A stretch of DNA of 64,000 bases from CADEEN01 sp963783785 (GCA_963783785.1 CAWAOQ010000011.1:123098-187097); one strand, 5' to 3'; shown: positions 35,017 to 43,814, counted from the stretch's first letter. The notes: generated from the letters alone by a model not told the origin. Translations and numbers: made by a program.

Positions 35017-38000
35017 ATGAGCTCCACTCGACGTCTACTGATGCGTCTCCCGCGTATATGCGGTCTTGCCATCTTGGCTGCGCTCACGTTCCCGGCATGG
35101 TCACAGAACGTGATTCAGGCCGAGAACGCGAAGACCGCTGGTGTCACCAGCCAATGGCAAATCCCTGACTCCAGCTACGCCAGCAATCAGGAGATCGAAG
35201 GCTATGCGTCGGCAACCAGCGTGAATCGGGGAGGGTCGATCAATCTGTACGTCCAGACAAAGGGCGCGGACGCTAGCTACACAATCAACATTTATCGAAT
35301 TGGCTGGTATGGGGGAGCCGGCGGCCGCCAAGTTGCGGGCCCCATTACACGCAGCCGCACCGTGCAGCCGGCCTGTCCGATGACGGATACAACCACCCGA
35401 CTGATTGAGTGCAATTGGACAGACCCCTATGTGCTGTCCATACCGAATAGCACCAGCGATCCGACCGACTGGGCCAGCGGCGTCTACCTCGCAAAGTTGA
35501 CTGGGGGAAGCACGGGCAAGCAGAGCTACATCATTTTTGTCGTGCGTGACGACGCGCGGCAGTCGGCGGCCATGTTCCAGACCAGCGTGACCACTTATGC
35601 GGCATACAACAACTGGGGAGGCTACGACTTCTATGACACAGATAGTCTGGGACTGATACCAGCGATCAAGGTCACCTTCGATCGACCGTACAAGAACTCG
35701 CAACGCCATATGAACGGCAAGGGCGCGGGCGATTTCCTGAGTTGGGAAATCAACATGCTGCGCTTCGTCGAGCGCGAAGGCTACGACGTCAAGTACTCGA
35801 CGAACATCGATACCCATACCGCACCGTCGCGGTTGCTGAACCATCGCTTGTTCATGTCGGTTGGACACGACGAGTACTACACGAAGGAGATGTACGACGC
35901 CATCGAGGCGGCTCGCAACGCGGGCGTGAATCTGGGATTCTTCGGGGCCAATAACATCTATTGGCAAATCCGCCTAGAGCCGAGCAGTCTGACTGGCCAG
36001 GGCAATCGCACCGTCGTGGGCTACAAGTACGCTTGGGACCCGATCGAAGCAACCAACCCGACCATGGCAACCTATCTCTGGCGGGATGCCCGGATCAATC
36101 GTCCCGAAGCTGCGTTGATCGGCGTCATGTACGACTACAACACAGTCGATACGGACATGGTGATTGCGGACTGCTCGAGTTGGGTCTGCGCGGGAACGAA
36201 TCTGCAGCCTGGCGACGTGCTACCGGGCATGCTTGGCTATGAAGTCGACAAGATCGAACCGTCGTCGCCGGCAGGGATCAGCGTGATCACTGCGTCACCC
36301 TACGATGCGTGCCTCAACGCCGGTTGCACTGCGAGTGCGCGTCGGTATGCCAACGCTACCTACTATTCCGCCGCGAGTGGTGCGGGTGTCTTCGCTACCG
36401 GTTCGATGCAATGGACCTGGGGGTTGGACTCGTTTACCCCTGGGCCAGATCTTGGCCGCGATGATGACCACAACGACAGAACGAACCCCGCTGTACAGCA
36501 AATCACGCGCAACGTTCTGACCCGCTTCACGGCGATTGCCGGTAACAACGCGCCGCAGATCACCTCCACGCCGGTGACCAGCGCGACGGTGGGTGTGGCC
36601 TACAGCTACGACGTCAATGCCAGCGATCCGAACGGTGACGCGCTGAGCTATTCGCTGACGCAGGCCCCGGTGGGCATGCTCATCAGCGCCGCCAACGGCT
36701 TGATCACCTGGACGCCCGCGTCCACCCAGACCGGCGGCCAGGCCGTGACCGCACGCGTGGCCGATCCGGGCGGCTTGGCCGCCACGCAGTCGTTCACCGT
36801 CACCGTGGGCAGTGGGACTGCACCCACGACGACACGAGTGGATCTGGCCACGCCCGCCACGTATACCGCGAGCCCCGGCAGCACTGTCGCGATCACGCTC
36901 AACTGGTATCGCGTCCCGATGGCGGCGAGCTATCTGCAGTTCATGCACCTTCAGAATTCGGCAGGACAGATTTGGTCGGTCGACGACCACTGGACCACCT
37001 CGGCCACGTGGGCCTCGGGGCCGGTCGCGGAGACTCGCACGATCACGGTGCCAGCCACGCTTGCCGCAGGCACCTACGATATCCGCGTCGGGCTCTCCGG
37101 AGGCAATCCGTGGACCGATCTGGCGCTCGTCGTTGGATCAGGGGTCACCGATCCAAGTAACGACCACCGCTACAAAGTCGGAACGATCACCGTGGCCAGC
37201 GCGGCGAACGTCGCGCCGCAGATCACCTCCACGCCGGTGACCAGCGCCACGGTGGGCGTGGCCTACAGCTACGACGTCAACGCCAGCGATGCCAACGGCG
37301 ACACCTTGAGCTATTCGCTGACGCAGGCGCCAACGGGCATGACGATCAACGCCAGCACCGGCCTGATCGCCTGGACGCCGACCTCGGCCCAGACCGGCGC
37401 CCAGGCCGTGACCGCACGCGTGGCCGATCCGGGCGGGCTGGCCGCCACGCAGTCGTTCACCGTCACCGTGGCCAGCGCGAATGTCGCCCCGCAGATCACC
37501 TCCACGCCGGTGACCAGCGCCACGGTGGGGGTGGCCTACAGCTACGACGTCAACGCCAGCGATGCCAACGGCGATGCGCTGAGCTATTCGCTCACGCAGG
37601 CCCCGGCCGGCATGACGATCAACGCCAGCACCGGCCTGATCGCCTGGACGCCGACCTCGGCCCAGACCGGCGCCCAGGCCGTGACCGCACGCGTGGCCGA
37701 TCCGGGCGGCTTGGCCGCCACGCAGTCGTTCACCGTCACCGTGGCCAGCGCGAATGTCGCCCCGCAGATCACCTCCACGCCGGTGACCAGCGCCACGGTC
37801 GGGGTGGCCTACAGCTACGACGTCAACGCCAGCGATGCCAACGGCGACACGCTGAGCTACTCGCTCACGCAGGCCCCGGCCGGCATGACGATCAACGCCA
37901 GCACCGGCCTGATCGCCTGGACGCCGACTTCGAGCCAGACCGGCGCCCAGGCCGTGACCGCACGCGTGGCCGATCCGGGCGGCTTGGCCGCCACGCAGTC

Positions 38001-38433
38001 GTTCACCGTCACCGTGGCCAGCGCGAATGTCGCCCCGCAGATCACCTCCACGCCGGTGACCAGCGCCACGGTCGGGGTGGCCTACAGCTACGACGTCAAC
38101 GCCAGCGATGCCAACGGCGACACGCTGAGCTACTCGCTCACGCAGGCCCCGGCCGGCATGACGATCAACGCCAGCACCGGCCTGATCGCCTGGACGCCGA
38201 CTTCGAGCCAGACCGGCGCCCAGGCCGTGACCGCACGCGTGGCCGATCCGGGCGGGTTGGCCGCCACGCAGTCGTTCACCGTCACCGTGGCCAGCGCGAA
38301 TGTCGCGCCGCAGATCACCTCCACGCCGGTGACCAGCGCCACGGTCGGGGTGGCCTACAGCTACGACGTCAACGCCAGCGATGCCAACGGCGACGTGTTG
38401 AGCTATTCGCTGACGAGGAGCCCGCCGGCATGA
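35017..38433 (+). CDS. Large secreted protein: N,N-dimethylformamidase large-subunit-like domain plus Ig-type repeats
   Basis: 1138 residues as read. A signal peptide (ICGLAILAALTFPAWS) is followed by a globular domain to about residue 505 with blocks typical of the DMF-ase beta-subunit-like family: GYASATSVNRGGSINLYVQT, YRIGWYGGAGGRQV, DFLSWEINMLRFVEREGYDV and SVGHDEYYTKEMYDAIEAAR. From residue 511 come cadherin/He_PIG-like Ig repeats of 91 residues (starting NVAPQITSTPVT), with one unrelated 130-residue beta domain inserted after the first (about 600-729). The stop at 38433 results from a one-base deletion near 38415; without it the last repeat would finish at 38573. It is a probable adhesin or surface-bound enzyme with atypical base composition. 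Confidence 0.8.
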   Translation: MSSTRRLLMRLPRICGLAILAALTFPAWSQNVIQAENAKTAGVTSQWQIPDSSYASNQEIEGYASATSVNRGGSINLYVQTKGADASYTINIYRIGWYGGAGGRQVAGPITRSRTVQPACPMTDTTTRLIECNWTDPYVLSIPNSTSDPTDWASGVYLAKLTGGSTGKQSYIIFVVRDDARQSAAMFQTSVTTYAAYNNWGGYDFYDTDSLGLIPAIKVTFDRPYKNSQRHMNGKGAGDFLSWEINMLRFVEREGYDVKYSTNIDTHTAPSRLLNHRLFMSVGHDEYYTKEMYDAIEAARNAGVNLGFFGANNIYWQIRLEPSSLTGQGNRTVVGYKYAWDPIEATNPTMATYLWRDARINRPEAALIGVMYDYNTVDTDMVIADCSSWVCAGTNLQPGDVLPGMLGYEVDKIEPSSPAGISVITASPYDACLNAGCTASARRYANATYYSAASGAGVFATGSMQWTWGLDSFTPGPDLGRDDDHNDRTNPAVQQITRNVLTRFTAIAGNNAPQITSTPVTSATVGVAYSYDVNASDPNGDALSYSLTQAPVGMLISAANGLITWTPASTQTGGQAVTARVADPGGLAATQSFTVTVGSGTAPTTTRVDLATPATYTASPGSTVAITLNWYRVPMAASYLQFMHLQNSAGQIWSVDDHWTTSATWASGPVAETRTITVPATLAAGTYDIRVGLSGGNPWTDLALVVGSGVTDPSNDHRYKVGTITVASAANVAPQITSTPVTSATVGVAYSYDVNASDANGDTLSYSLTQAPTGMTINASTGLIAWTPTSAQTGAQAVTARVADPGGLAATQSFTVTVASANVAPQITSTPVTSATVGVAYSYDVNASDANGDALSYSLTQAPAGMTINASTGLIAWTPTSAQTGAQAVTARVADPGGLAATQSFTVTVASANVAPQITSTPVTSATVGVAYSYDVNASDANGDTLSYSLTQAPAGMTINASTGLIAWTPTSSQTGAQAVTARVADPGGLAATQSFTVTVASANVAPQITSTPVTSATVGVAYSYDVNASDANGDTLSYSLTQAPAGMTINASTGLIAWTPTSSQTGAQAVTARVADPGGLAATQSFTVTVASANVAPQITSTPVTSATVGVAYSYDVNASDANGDVLSYSLTRSPPA

Positions 38434-38573
38434 CGATCAACGCCAGCACCGGCCTGATCGCCTGGACGCCCAAGTCCTGGCAGACGGGCATCAAGGCCGT
38501 GACCGCACGCGTGGCCGATCCGGGCGGCTTGGCCGCCACGCAGTCGTTCACCATCAACGTGGCCAAGCAATAG
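36547..38573 (+). repeat. Six Ig-type repeats, four or more near-identical 273-bp units
   Basis: Units begin at about 36547 (diverged), 37207, 37480, 37753, 38026 and 38299; the last five are contiguous at exactly 273 bases. Units 2-5 differ by only a few bases, far closer than selection on protein would need, so they arose by recent tandem duplication or are homogenised. Unit 6 carries the frameshift (38411-38425) and a divergent end (TPKSWQTGIKAV) closing with INVAKQ and TAG at 38573. Confidence 0.9.
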
Positions 38574-38737
38574 GGACGCTGAACATAGCGACAGGGGCAA
38601 ATGCTGGTGTCCAGCAGATCACATACAGACAACTGAGAGCCATTGCGCAGCAGCAATCTGAAGTTGACCCGATTTCGCGGGCAGGTTGTGTCTGTCAAGT
38701 TGTGCAAATTGATGGTCACGACATGAAGTTGGGCTGA

Positions 38738-38969
38738 TCAGGCGGCGATCTTCATCGTCGCTTTCTTCTGCTCCTTGAGCAGATCCATGTTGATGTAGCG
38801 GTTGTCCTCCAGCCAGGCCTCGTGCGTCTCGGCGCACAGGGCTCGGACCAGTCGCAGGCACGAGGCCGGGTTGGGGAAGATGCGCACCACACGAGTTCTT
38901 CGCTTGATCTCCTCGTTCAGGCACTCGAGCATGTTGGTGCTCTTCAAGTGCTTGTGGTGCTGGCGCGGC
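38738..38969 (-). pseudogene. IS256-family transposase, C-terminal fragment
   Basis: About 77 residues of an IS256-family (Mutator-like) transposase: PRQHHKHLKSTNMLECLNEE, then RRTRVVRIFPNPASCLRLVR and THEAWLEDNRYINMDLL up to its natural stop. Everything N-terminal is missing because IS66 begins at 38970; the other part is not found beyond the IS66 right end. The AT-richer stretch to its left (38680-38720, TGTCAAGTTGTGCAAATTG) may be its terminal repeat. Confidence 0.82.
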
Positions 38970-39030
38970 GTAAGCGTGGTCTCAAGGCCGCATTGACGCA
39001 AGCTGGGTGAGCAGCGGAGCATGTGTCCGC

Positions 39031-39435
39031 ATGGAAGACTGTGGACACATTCCGGTGTGGACCGGGCCGCGCGTCGAGCGCACGAACGTTCGTGGCCGGC
39101 ACAGCTACTGCGCGCCGTTCAAGAGTTGGATCGTCGAGCAGGCGATGCAGCCGGGGATGTCGATGGCGGGGCTGGCGATGCGCAACCAGGTCAATGCGAA
39201 CCAGTTGCGTCGCTGGGTGAAGTTGCACCGCCAAGGCGCAGGGGGCGGGGCGGCGGTGGCCACACTGTTGCCCGTCACGATCGCCTCGCACCGCGTGGTG
39301 GTGCCCGCGACGACCTGCACCGTCGGCGCGCCGGTGGAGATCGAGCTGGGTAGCGCCGTCATCCGCGTTCGCGATGACGTCACGCCGGCGACGCTGTGCA
39401 TGGTGCTCGAGGCCCTGCGAGGCATGACGCGGTGA
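39031..39435 (+). CDS. tnpA: IS66 TnpA
   Basis: 134-residue IS66 accessory protein with a helix-turn-helix of the transposase type (FKSWIVEQAMQPGMSMAGLA, RNQVNANQLRRWVKLH). The C-terminal half (EIELGSAVIRVRDDVTPATL) is the usual TnpA tail. The start at 39031 (MEDCGHIPVW) is preferred over the GTG at 39007. The stop overlaps tnpB. Confidence 0.85.
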   Translation: MEDCGHIPVWTGPRVERTNVRGRHSYCAPFKSWIVEQAMQPGMSMAGLAMRNQVNANQLRRWVKLHRQGAGGGAAVATLLPVTIASHRVVVPATTCTVGAPVEIELGSAVIRVRDDVTPATLCMVLEALRGMTR

Positions 39436-39779
39436 TCGGCCTGCCGGCCAACACGCGGGTATGGATCGTGGCGGGCCACACCGACATGAGGAAGGGCTTC
39501 GACGGCCTGGCCGCCGTGGCGCAGACGGCCATTGCGGCCAACCCGTTCTGCGGCCACGTCTTCGTCTTCCGCGGCCGGCGCGGCGACATCCTCAAGGTGC
39601 TGTGGTTCGACGGCCAGGGTCTGATGCTGCTGGCCAAGAGATTGGAGCGCGGCCGCTTCGTCTGGCCGCAGGCCACGTCGGGCAGCGTGGCGTTGACGCC
39701 GGCGCAGTTGTCGATGCTGCTGGAGGGCATCGACTGGCGCATGCCGGTGCGCACGCACATGCCTGAACTGGCCGCTTGA
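39432..39779 (+). CDS. tnpB: IS66 TnpB (IS66 Orf2-like)
   Basis: 115 residues. VWIVAGHTDMRKGFDGLAA, NPFCGHVFVFRGRRGD and LKVLWFDGQGLMLLAKRLE are the diagnostic blocks of IS66 TnpB, required for transposition with TnpC. GTG start at 39432, overlapping the tnpA stop by four bases. Confidence 0.92.
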   Translation: MIGLPANTRVWIVAGHTDMRKGFDGLAAVAQTAIAANPFCGHVFVFRGRRGDILKVLWFDGQGLMLLAKRLERGRFVWPQATSGSVALTPAQLSMLLEGIDWRMPVRTHMPELAA

Positions 39780-39849
39780 GTACTGTATGAGCTTGCCTGC
39801 GGGGCCGCACCGATAGTCGGCGCCCGTGAGGGCCGGCACAGTAGATCTC

Positions 39850-41427
39850 GTGCCCACCCCATCCGACCGCTCCGACAACCTGCCGCACAGCGTCGATGCG
39901 CTGCTGCGCCTCGTCGAGGCACGCGATGCCGAGGTGACGCTGCTGAAGTTGACGATCCAGAAGTTGAAGTTGCAGCTCGCGCGGCGCAACCGTTGCCTGT
40001 ACGGCACCTCCAGCGAGCGCTTCGATGACGGCCAGGGCAGCCTGATCGAGCCCGCACTACTGGATGGAATCGCTGCGCCAAAGCCTGCCGGCAAGCCGGT
40101 GTCGCCGGCAGCCAACACCGAGATCGACCGCAAGCTGCCGGCGCACCTGCCGCGCGAGGAGCAAGTTCATCGTCCCGAGACCACGGCCGCCCATCACGAC
40201 AGCGACGGCCAGGACTGCGGCTGCACCGCTTGTGGTGGCCGGCTGCGCCGCATCGGCGCGGACGTCTCCGAACAACTCGAGTACGTGCCCTCGCACTTCA
40301 AGGTCATCCGCCACGTACGGCCCAAGCTGGCCTGCGTGAAGTGCCAGAGCATCTTCCAGGCCGACGCGCCGAGCCGTCCGATCGTGCGTGGACTGCCGGG
40401 GCCGGGGCTCATGGCACATGTGATGGTCTCGAAGTACTGCGACCACCTGCCCCTGTACCGCCAGAGCCGCATCTATGCGCGCGACGGGTCGAGATCGATC
40501 GCTCGACGATGGCTGGGTGGGTGGCACGCGGCGACGAATTGATCGACCCGCTGCTGGCGGCGCTGGGCCGCTACGTGCTGGCCGCCGAGAAGGTGCATGC
40601 CGACGACACGCCGGTGAAGGTGCTCGACCCCGGCGCGGGCAGGACCAAGACCGGCCGGTTGTGGGTCTACGTGCGCGACGACCGGCCCGCAGGCAACCCG
40701 GCACCAGCCGGCAGCCTGGTACCGGTACTCGCCCGATCGCAAGGGCGAGCATCCCCAGGATCACTTGAAGAAGTTCCGCGGCATCCTGCAGGCCGATGCG
40801 TATGCAGGCTGGGCCCAGTTGTTCGACGGCGGTGTTGTCGAAGCGGCCTGCTGGGCGCACGCGAGACGACCGTGGTGGGAGCTGTACCAGAGCAGCGGTC
40901 GAGCGCCGGACTCGCTGGCCGCCCAGGCACTGCGGCGGATCAAGGCCTTGTACGAGATCGAGGCCGAGATCCGGGGCCAGCCGCCGGACTTCCGGCGTGA
41001 ACAGCGCCGCGCCCGGGCCGGGCCGTTGCTCGAGGACATGCACGGGTGGCTGACAAGCCTGCTGGCTCGCGTCTCGGCCAAGTCCGAGATCGCGCAGGCC
41101 ATCGGCTACAGCCTTGTGCGCTGGACGGCGCTGACGCGCTACGTCGATGACGGACGCATCGAGATCGACAACTCGGCAGCTGAACGCGCCCTGCGCGGCG
41201 TGGCCCTTGGCAGGAACAACTACCTGTTCATGGGCTCGGATGCGGGTGGCGAACGCGCGGCGGCGATGTACAGCCTGGTGGAGACGGCCAAGCTCAACGG
41301 CCTGGATCCGCAGGCCTATCTGCGCGAGGTCTTCGCGCGCATCGCCGAGCATCCGATCAACCGCATCGAGGAATTGCTGCCGTGGAACATCGCGGCCAAG
41401 CCCGAGGTGCGCAAGCTGGCGGCCTGA
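39850..41427 (+). pseudogene. tnpC: IS66 TnpC transposase with two compensating frameshifts
   Basis: DDE transposase of IS66. The first frame covers the leucine-zipper-like N-terminus (DAEVTLLKLTIQKLKLQLAR), the TnpC homeodomain-like part and a zinc-finger region (CGCTACGGRL, KLACVKCQ). One base is lost near 40485-40489. The middle (VEIDRSTMAGWVARG, VHADDTPVKVLDPG with a catalytic Asp) is in a second frame. Near 40700-40712 the first frame resumes (AWYRYSPDRKGEHP, IEIDNSAAERALRGVALGRN with the catalytic Glu). All catalytic parts are present, so the two indels could be sequencing errors. The start is GTG 39850 or 39826. Confidence 0.85.
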
Positions 41428-41429
41428 GC

Positions 41430-41939
41430 ATGCAAGGAGCCGATCCGAAGCTCGTCGACGCGCTGAGCCGGGCGAGCAGCCTGGAGCTGTTCCAGCTCAG
41501 CGCGATCATCGAACGCATGCTGGCCGATCCGCGGCGGATCATCGCGGTGCGAACGAACATGCACCTGGGGCAAACGGTGCGCTTCCTGGACTACCGGGAC
41601 GGCCAGATGAGACGCGGCAAGGTCGTGGCGCTGAAGGACACGCAGGTCACGCTGCACGAGGACGGCACGCGGCGCGAGTGGAAGCTGCCGTATGCGGCCA
41701 TCGAACCGCCGGCACCCACCGCGGCGCAGCCACGACCGCAACCGGCGACACCAGTGCCGCCAAGACCAGCACGCAACGACTTCCGCTGCGGCGAGAAGGT
41801 GGCCTTCGAGGACAAGTACCTCAACACCGTTGTAGGCACCATCGTGCGCATCAACCAGCGCACCGCCACCATCGACACGGGTGACGGCACCAGCTGGCGC
41901 GTCGGCTTCGGGCTGCTGCGTCACGTCCTCGACATCTGA
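41430..41939 (+). CDS. IS66 passenger protein with two small beta-barrel-like domains
   Basis: 169 residues, start ATG 41430, two bases after tnpC and inside the IS66 ends. The N-terminal helical part (LVDALSRASSLELFQLSAII) is followed by two similar segments, HLGQTVRFLDYRDGQMRRGKV and FRCGEKVAFEDKYLNTVVGT, each about 45 residues and resembling KOW/Tudor-like nucleic-acid- or protein-binding folds, with a Pro-rich linker between. It is not one of the three standard IS66 genes. A regulatory or target-choice role is a guess. Confidence 0.65.
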   Translation: MQGADPKLVDALSRASSLELFQLSAIIERMLADPRRIIAVRTNMHLGQTVRFLDYRDGQMRRGKVVALKDTQVTLHEDGTRREWKLPYAAIEPPAPTAAQPRPQPATPVPPRPARNDFRCGEKVAFEDKYLNTVVGTIVRINQRTATIDTGDGTSWRVGFGLLRHVLDI

Positions 41940-41994
41940 TCGACCGGTCTCGTCAAGAGGGTGTCGGGCCCACGCTTACGCTGACGGGAGGGGA

Positions 41995-42022
41995 AGGACT
42001 CTCGCAAATTTGCGAGAGTCCT
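41995..42022. repeat. 28-bp perfect palindrome
   Basis: Half-site AGGACTCTCGCAAA followed at once by its complement, with no loop, 16 bases beyond the IS66 right end. There is no T-run, so a terminator is unlikely. The truncated reading frame at 41996 runs through it. Confidence 0.7.
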
Positions 42023-42280
42023 CATGCGCGTGAACAGGCCACCCGCGCACTGACCAGCGAGAAGGGCATCGGCGAGCCCATCGTCACCCGTTTCCTGCAC
42101 GACGTGCCGGGGATCACTGAGGCATCTGTGAGGATGCAGCTCGCCACGCTCAAGCAGTCGGGTGAGTACGCCAAGATCATCGCGGGTGTGCAGGCCGAGA
42201 TCGAGCGCGAGACGAAGGAGGCGATGAAGGCAGCCGAGGCCGTCCGGGTGGGACTGGAATGTTGCGCAACGCGTGACTAG
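41996..42280 (+). pseudogene. Truncated unknown gene, 3' end only
   Basis: An open frame with normal codon bias and no start reads GLSQICESPHAREQATRAL, then KGIGEPIVTRFLHDVPGI, SVRMQLATLKQSGEYAKII, and a charged helix QAEIERETKEAMKAAEA before TAG at 42278-42280. Not recognised. The helical charged tail would fit a DNA-binding or phage/plasmid protein. Its 5' part seems to have been removed where IS66 now lies. Confidence 0.45.
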
Positions 42281-42330
42281 AATTGCGCTGCCGTGCGCAA
42301 CTCGACAAGCATGTTGCGCCTCGTGGGACC

Positions 42331-42375
42331 TTCACACGGCAGGGGTCGCAGGTTCGAACCCTGCACCGCCCACCA
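42331..42375 (+). tRNA. 3' half of tRNA-Val (CAC), probable attachment-site remnant
   Basis: TTCACAC (anticodon loop with CAC), an imperfect anticodon-stem 3' strand, then the T arm (GCAGGTTCGAACCCTGC) and acceptor end ACCGCCCACCA. The sequence upstream does not form the 5' half: no GGGCGGT acceptor strand and no D arm. This is what a tRNA-integrating element leaves at its far end. A terminator follows, as after a tRNA gene. Confidence 0.7.
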
Positions 42376-42382
42376 TGCATCC

Positions 42383-42416
42383 AACCCCGCAAGTCGCTGA
42401 TTTGCGGGGTTTCTTG
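42383..42416 (+). terminator. Rho-independent terminator after the tRNA fragment
   Basis: Ten-base stem AACCCCGCAA / TTGCGGGGTT with a nine-base loop followed by TCTTGTTT. Placed directly after the tRNA 3' end and before the convergent MmgE/PrpD gene. Confidence 0.8.
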
Positions 42417-42443
42417 TTTGTGCGGCCGGCTTTGTCGGCGGCG

Positions 42444-43814
42444 TCAGGTCGTGGCGGCGATGAATTCGCCAAGCTCGGCACACTGGCCGATGCCCATCGC
42501 CAGCGACCAGGCCCGGGCTGTCTTGTCCGCCCCGAGCACGGGTTCGCTCTGGCCGGCGAACTTGGCCTGCAACTGCAGGTCGCTCATCGGCCGCTCGACG
42601 CTGCCAATGGCGTGTTCGACGAACAGGTGCAGGTCGCGGCCGTCGCTGGTGCGGATCGTGATGTCGGCCGAGGCCTCGTCGATGCGGTCGTCGACGATGG
42701 CCTCGATGCGCGAGCGCAACGCAGTCACTTCGGGCCGGTTGACAACCTCGTCGGTGTATTCGTGCTCGCCGGCCTGGCCATACAGCAGGCCGACCGCGCA
42801 CGAGTGGTAGACGCTGAACTTGCTCTCCAGCCCGGTGACCGGGGTCTTCTTGCCGGTCAGCTCGAGCACCAGCGAGTGCACGCGGATCGTCACACGCTCG
42901 ATGTCGCTCGCCTGCAGGCGATGCTGCTCGCGCAACTGGACGCAACCGTCGATGCACGGGTGGATGACGATGCCGCAGGCAAAGGGCTTGTAGGTATTGA
43001 GCGAGATTTCCCAGGTCCGGCCCAGGCCCTCGGTGATCGCCGACCAGTCGGTCTTGTCGGAAAACACCTGCAGCAGGCCGCGCGGCGCCTCCAGCGCCCG
43101 CTTCGACGCGGTGTAGCCGTGCCGGGCCATCAGCGCCGACATCAGCCCGACGCGCGCCGCGCCCCCGGGGTGGAACGGCTTGGTCATGGTGCCGAACTGC
43201 TCTCGCACGCCGATCGGTTGCGACGCAGCGATGCCCAGCGCCATCTGGGTGCGCGCCGCATCGAGGCCGAGCAGGCGCGAGCATGCGGCTGCGCTGCCGA
43301 GCATGCCGGTGGAGCCGGTGATGTGCCAGCCGCGGTCGTAGTGATCAGGGTAGATCGCGTTGCCGACGCGGCACGACACCTCGATGCCGAGCACGAGGGC
43401 GTCGATCAACGCGCGACCGCCCAGCCCCAGGTGCTCAGCCAGTGCCAGCGCCGCCGGGGCCACCGGGCCTGCCGGGTGGATGATGGTCTTGAGGTGGGTG
43501 TCGTCGAAGTCGAAGGTGTGCGAGCTGATGCCGTTGAGCATTGCGGCGCTGGCGATGTCGACCTTCTCGCGCCGGCCCAGCAACGAGGCTTGCGGTGCCG
43601 GCGACAGCACCTGCACCGCGGCCAGCGCGGCCTGCATCGTTTCGTGCCGCGACGGCCCGATCGCGCAGCCGACCCAGTTGGCAAAGGTGCGGTGCGCCTC
43701 GCGGTCGACGGCATCGCTCCAGCCTCGCGCAGGGTGCTCGGCGACGAAGCGGGCCAACATCTCGGTGATGCCGGGTGCATTGGGGTCGGCCTTGACGGTG
43801 ACGTTGCGAGCCAT
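42444..43814 (-). CDS. MmgE/PrpD family protein
   Basis: 456 residues of the MmgE/PrpD family (2-methylcitrate dehydratase, cis-aconitate decarboxylase and relatives), which act on di- and tricarboxylates. Typical blocks are HTFDFDDTHLKTIIHPAGPV (about residues 99-118), GIEVSCRVGNAIYPDHYDRGWHITG (split here as two neighbouring parts around residue 150), FGTMTKPFHPGGAARVGLM and NTYKPFACGIVIHPCIDG. Without prpB/prpC neighbours it is probably not the propionate enzyme. It neighbours LysR, FAH-family and reductase genes, suggesting a carboxylate-degrading cluster. Confidence 0.85.
   Translation of the reverse strand: MARNVTVKADPNAPGITEMLARFVAEHPARGWSDAVDREAHRTFANWVGCAIGPSRHETMQAALAAVQVLSPAPQASLLGRREKVDIASAAMLNGISSHTFDFDDTHLKTIIHPAGPVAPAALALAEHLGLGGRALIDALVLGIEVSCRVGNAIYPDHYDRGWHITGSTGMLGSAAACSRLLGLDAARTQMALGIAASQPIGVREQFGTMTKPFHPGGAARVGLMSALMARHGYTASKRALEAPRGLLQVFSDKTDWSAITEGLGRTWEISLNTYKPFACGIVIHPCIDGCVQLREQHRLQASDIERVTIRVHSLVLELTGKKTPVTGLESKFSVYHSCAVGLLYGQAGEHEYTDEVVNRPEVTALRSRIEAIVDDRIDEASADITIRTSDGRDLHLFVEHAIGSVERPMSDLQLQAKFAGQSEPVLGADKTARAWSLAMGIGQCAELGEFIAATT

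Larger units (their letters stand above)
38970..41979 (+). mobile_element. IS66-family insertion sequence with passenger gene
   Basis: 3010 bases bounded by inverted ends GTAAGCGTGG (38970-38979) and CCACGCTTAC... read inversely at 41970-41979, the typical GTAAGCG end of IS66. It contains tnpA, tnpB, tnpC and a fourth gene. No 8-base target duplication is visible: the bases outside the ends are GGCGCGGC on the left and GCTGACGG on the right. Together with the one-sided IS256 fragment, this implies a deletion or recombination after insertion. Confidence 0.88.

Noticed and set aside
36547..38573. Regular repeats as a possible CRISPR array
   Set aside because: Units are 273 bases, contiguous, in frame and coding for Ig domains, with no spacers.
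40485..40712. Programmed frameshifting in IS66 tnpC
   Set aside because: No slippery heptamer or stem at either switch, and IS66 tnpC normally needs none; two compensating indels are simpler.
42331..42375. Complete functional tRNA-Val
   Set aside because: The upstream bases give no acceptor 5' strand, D arm or full anticodon stem, so only the 3' half is present.
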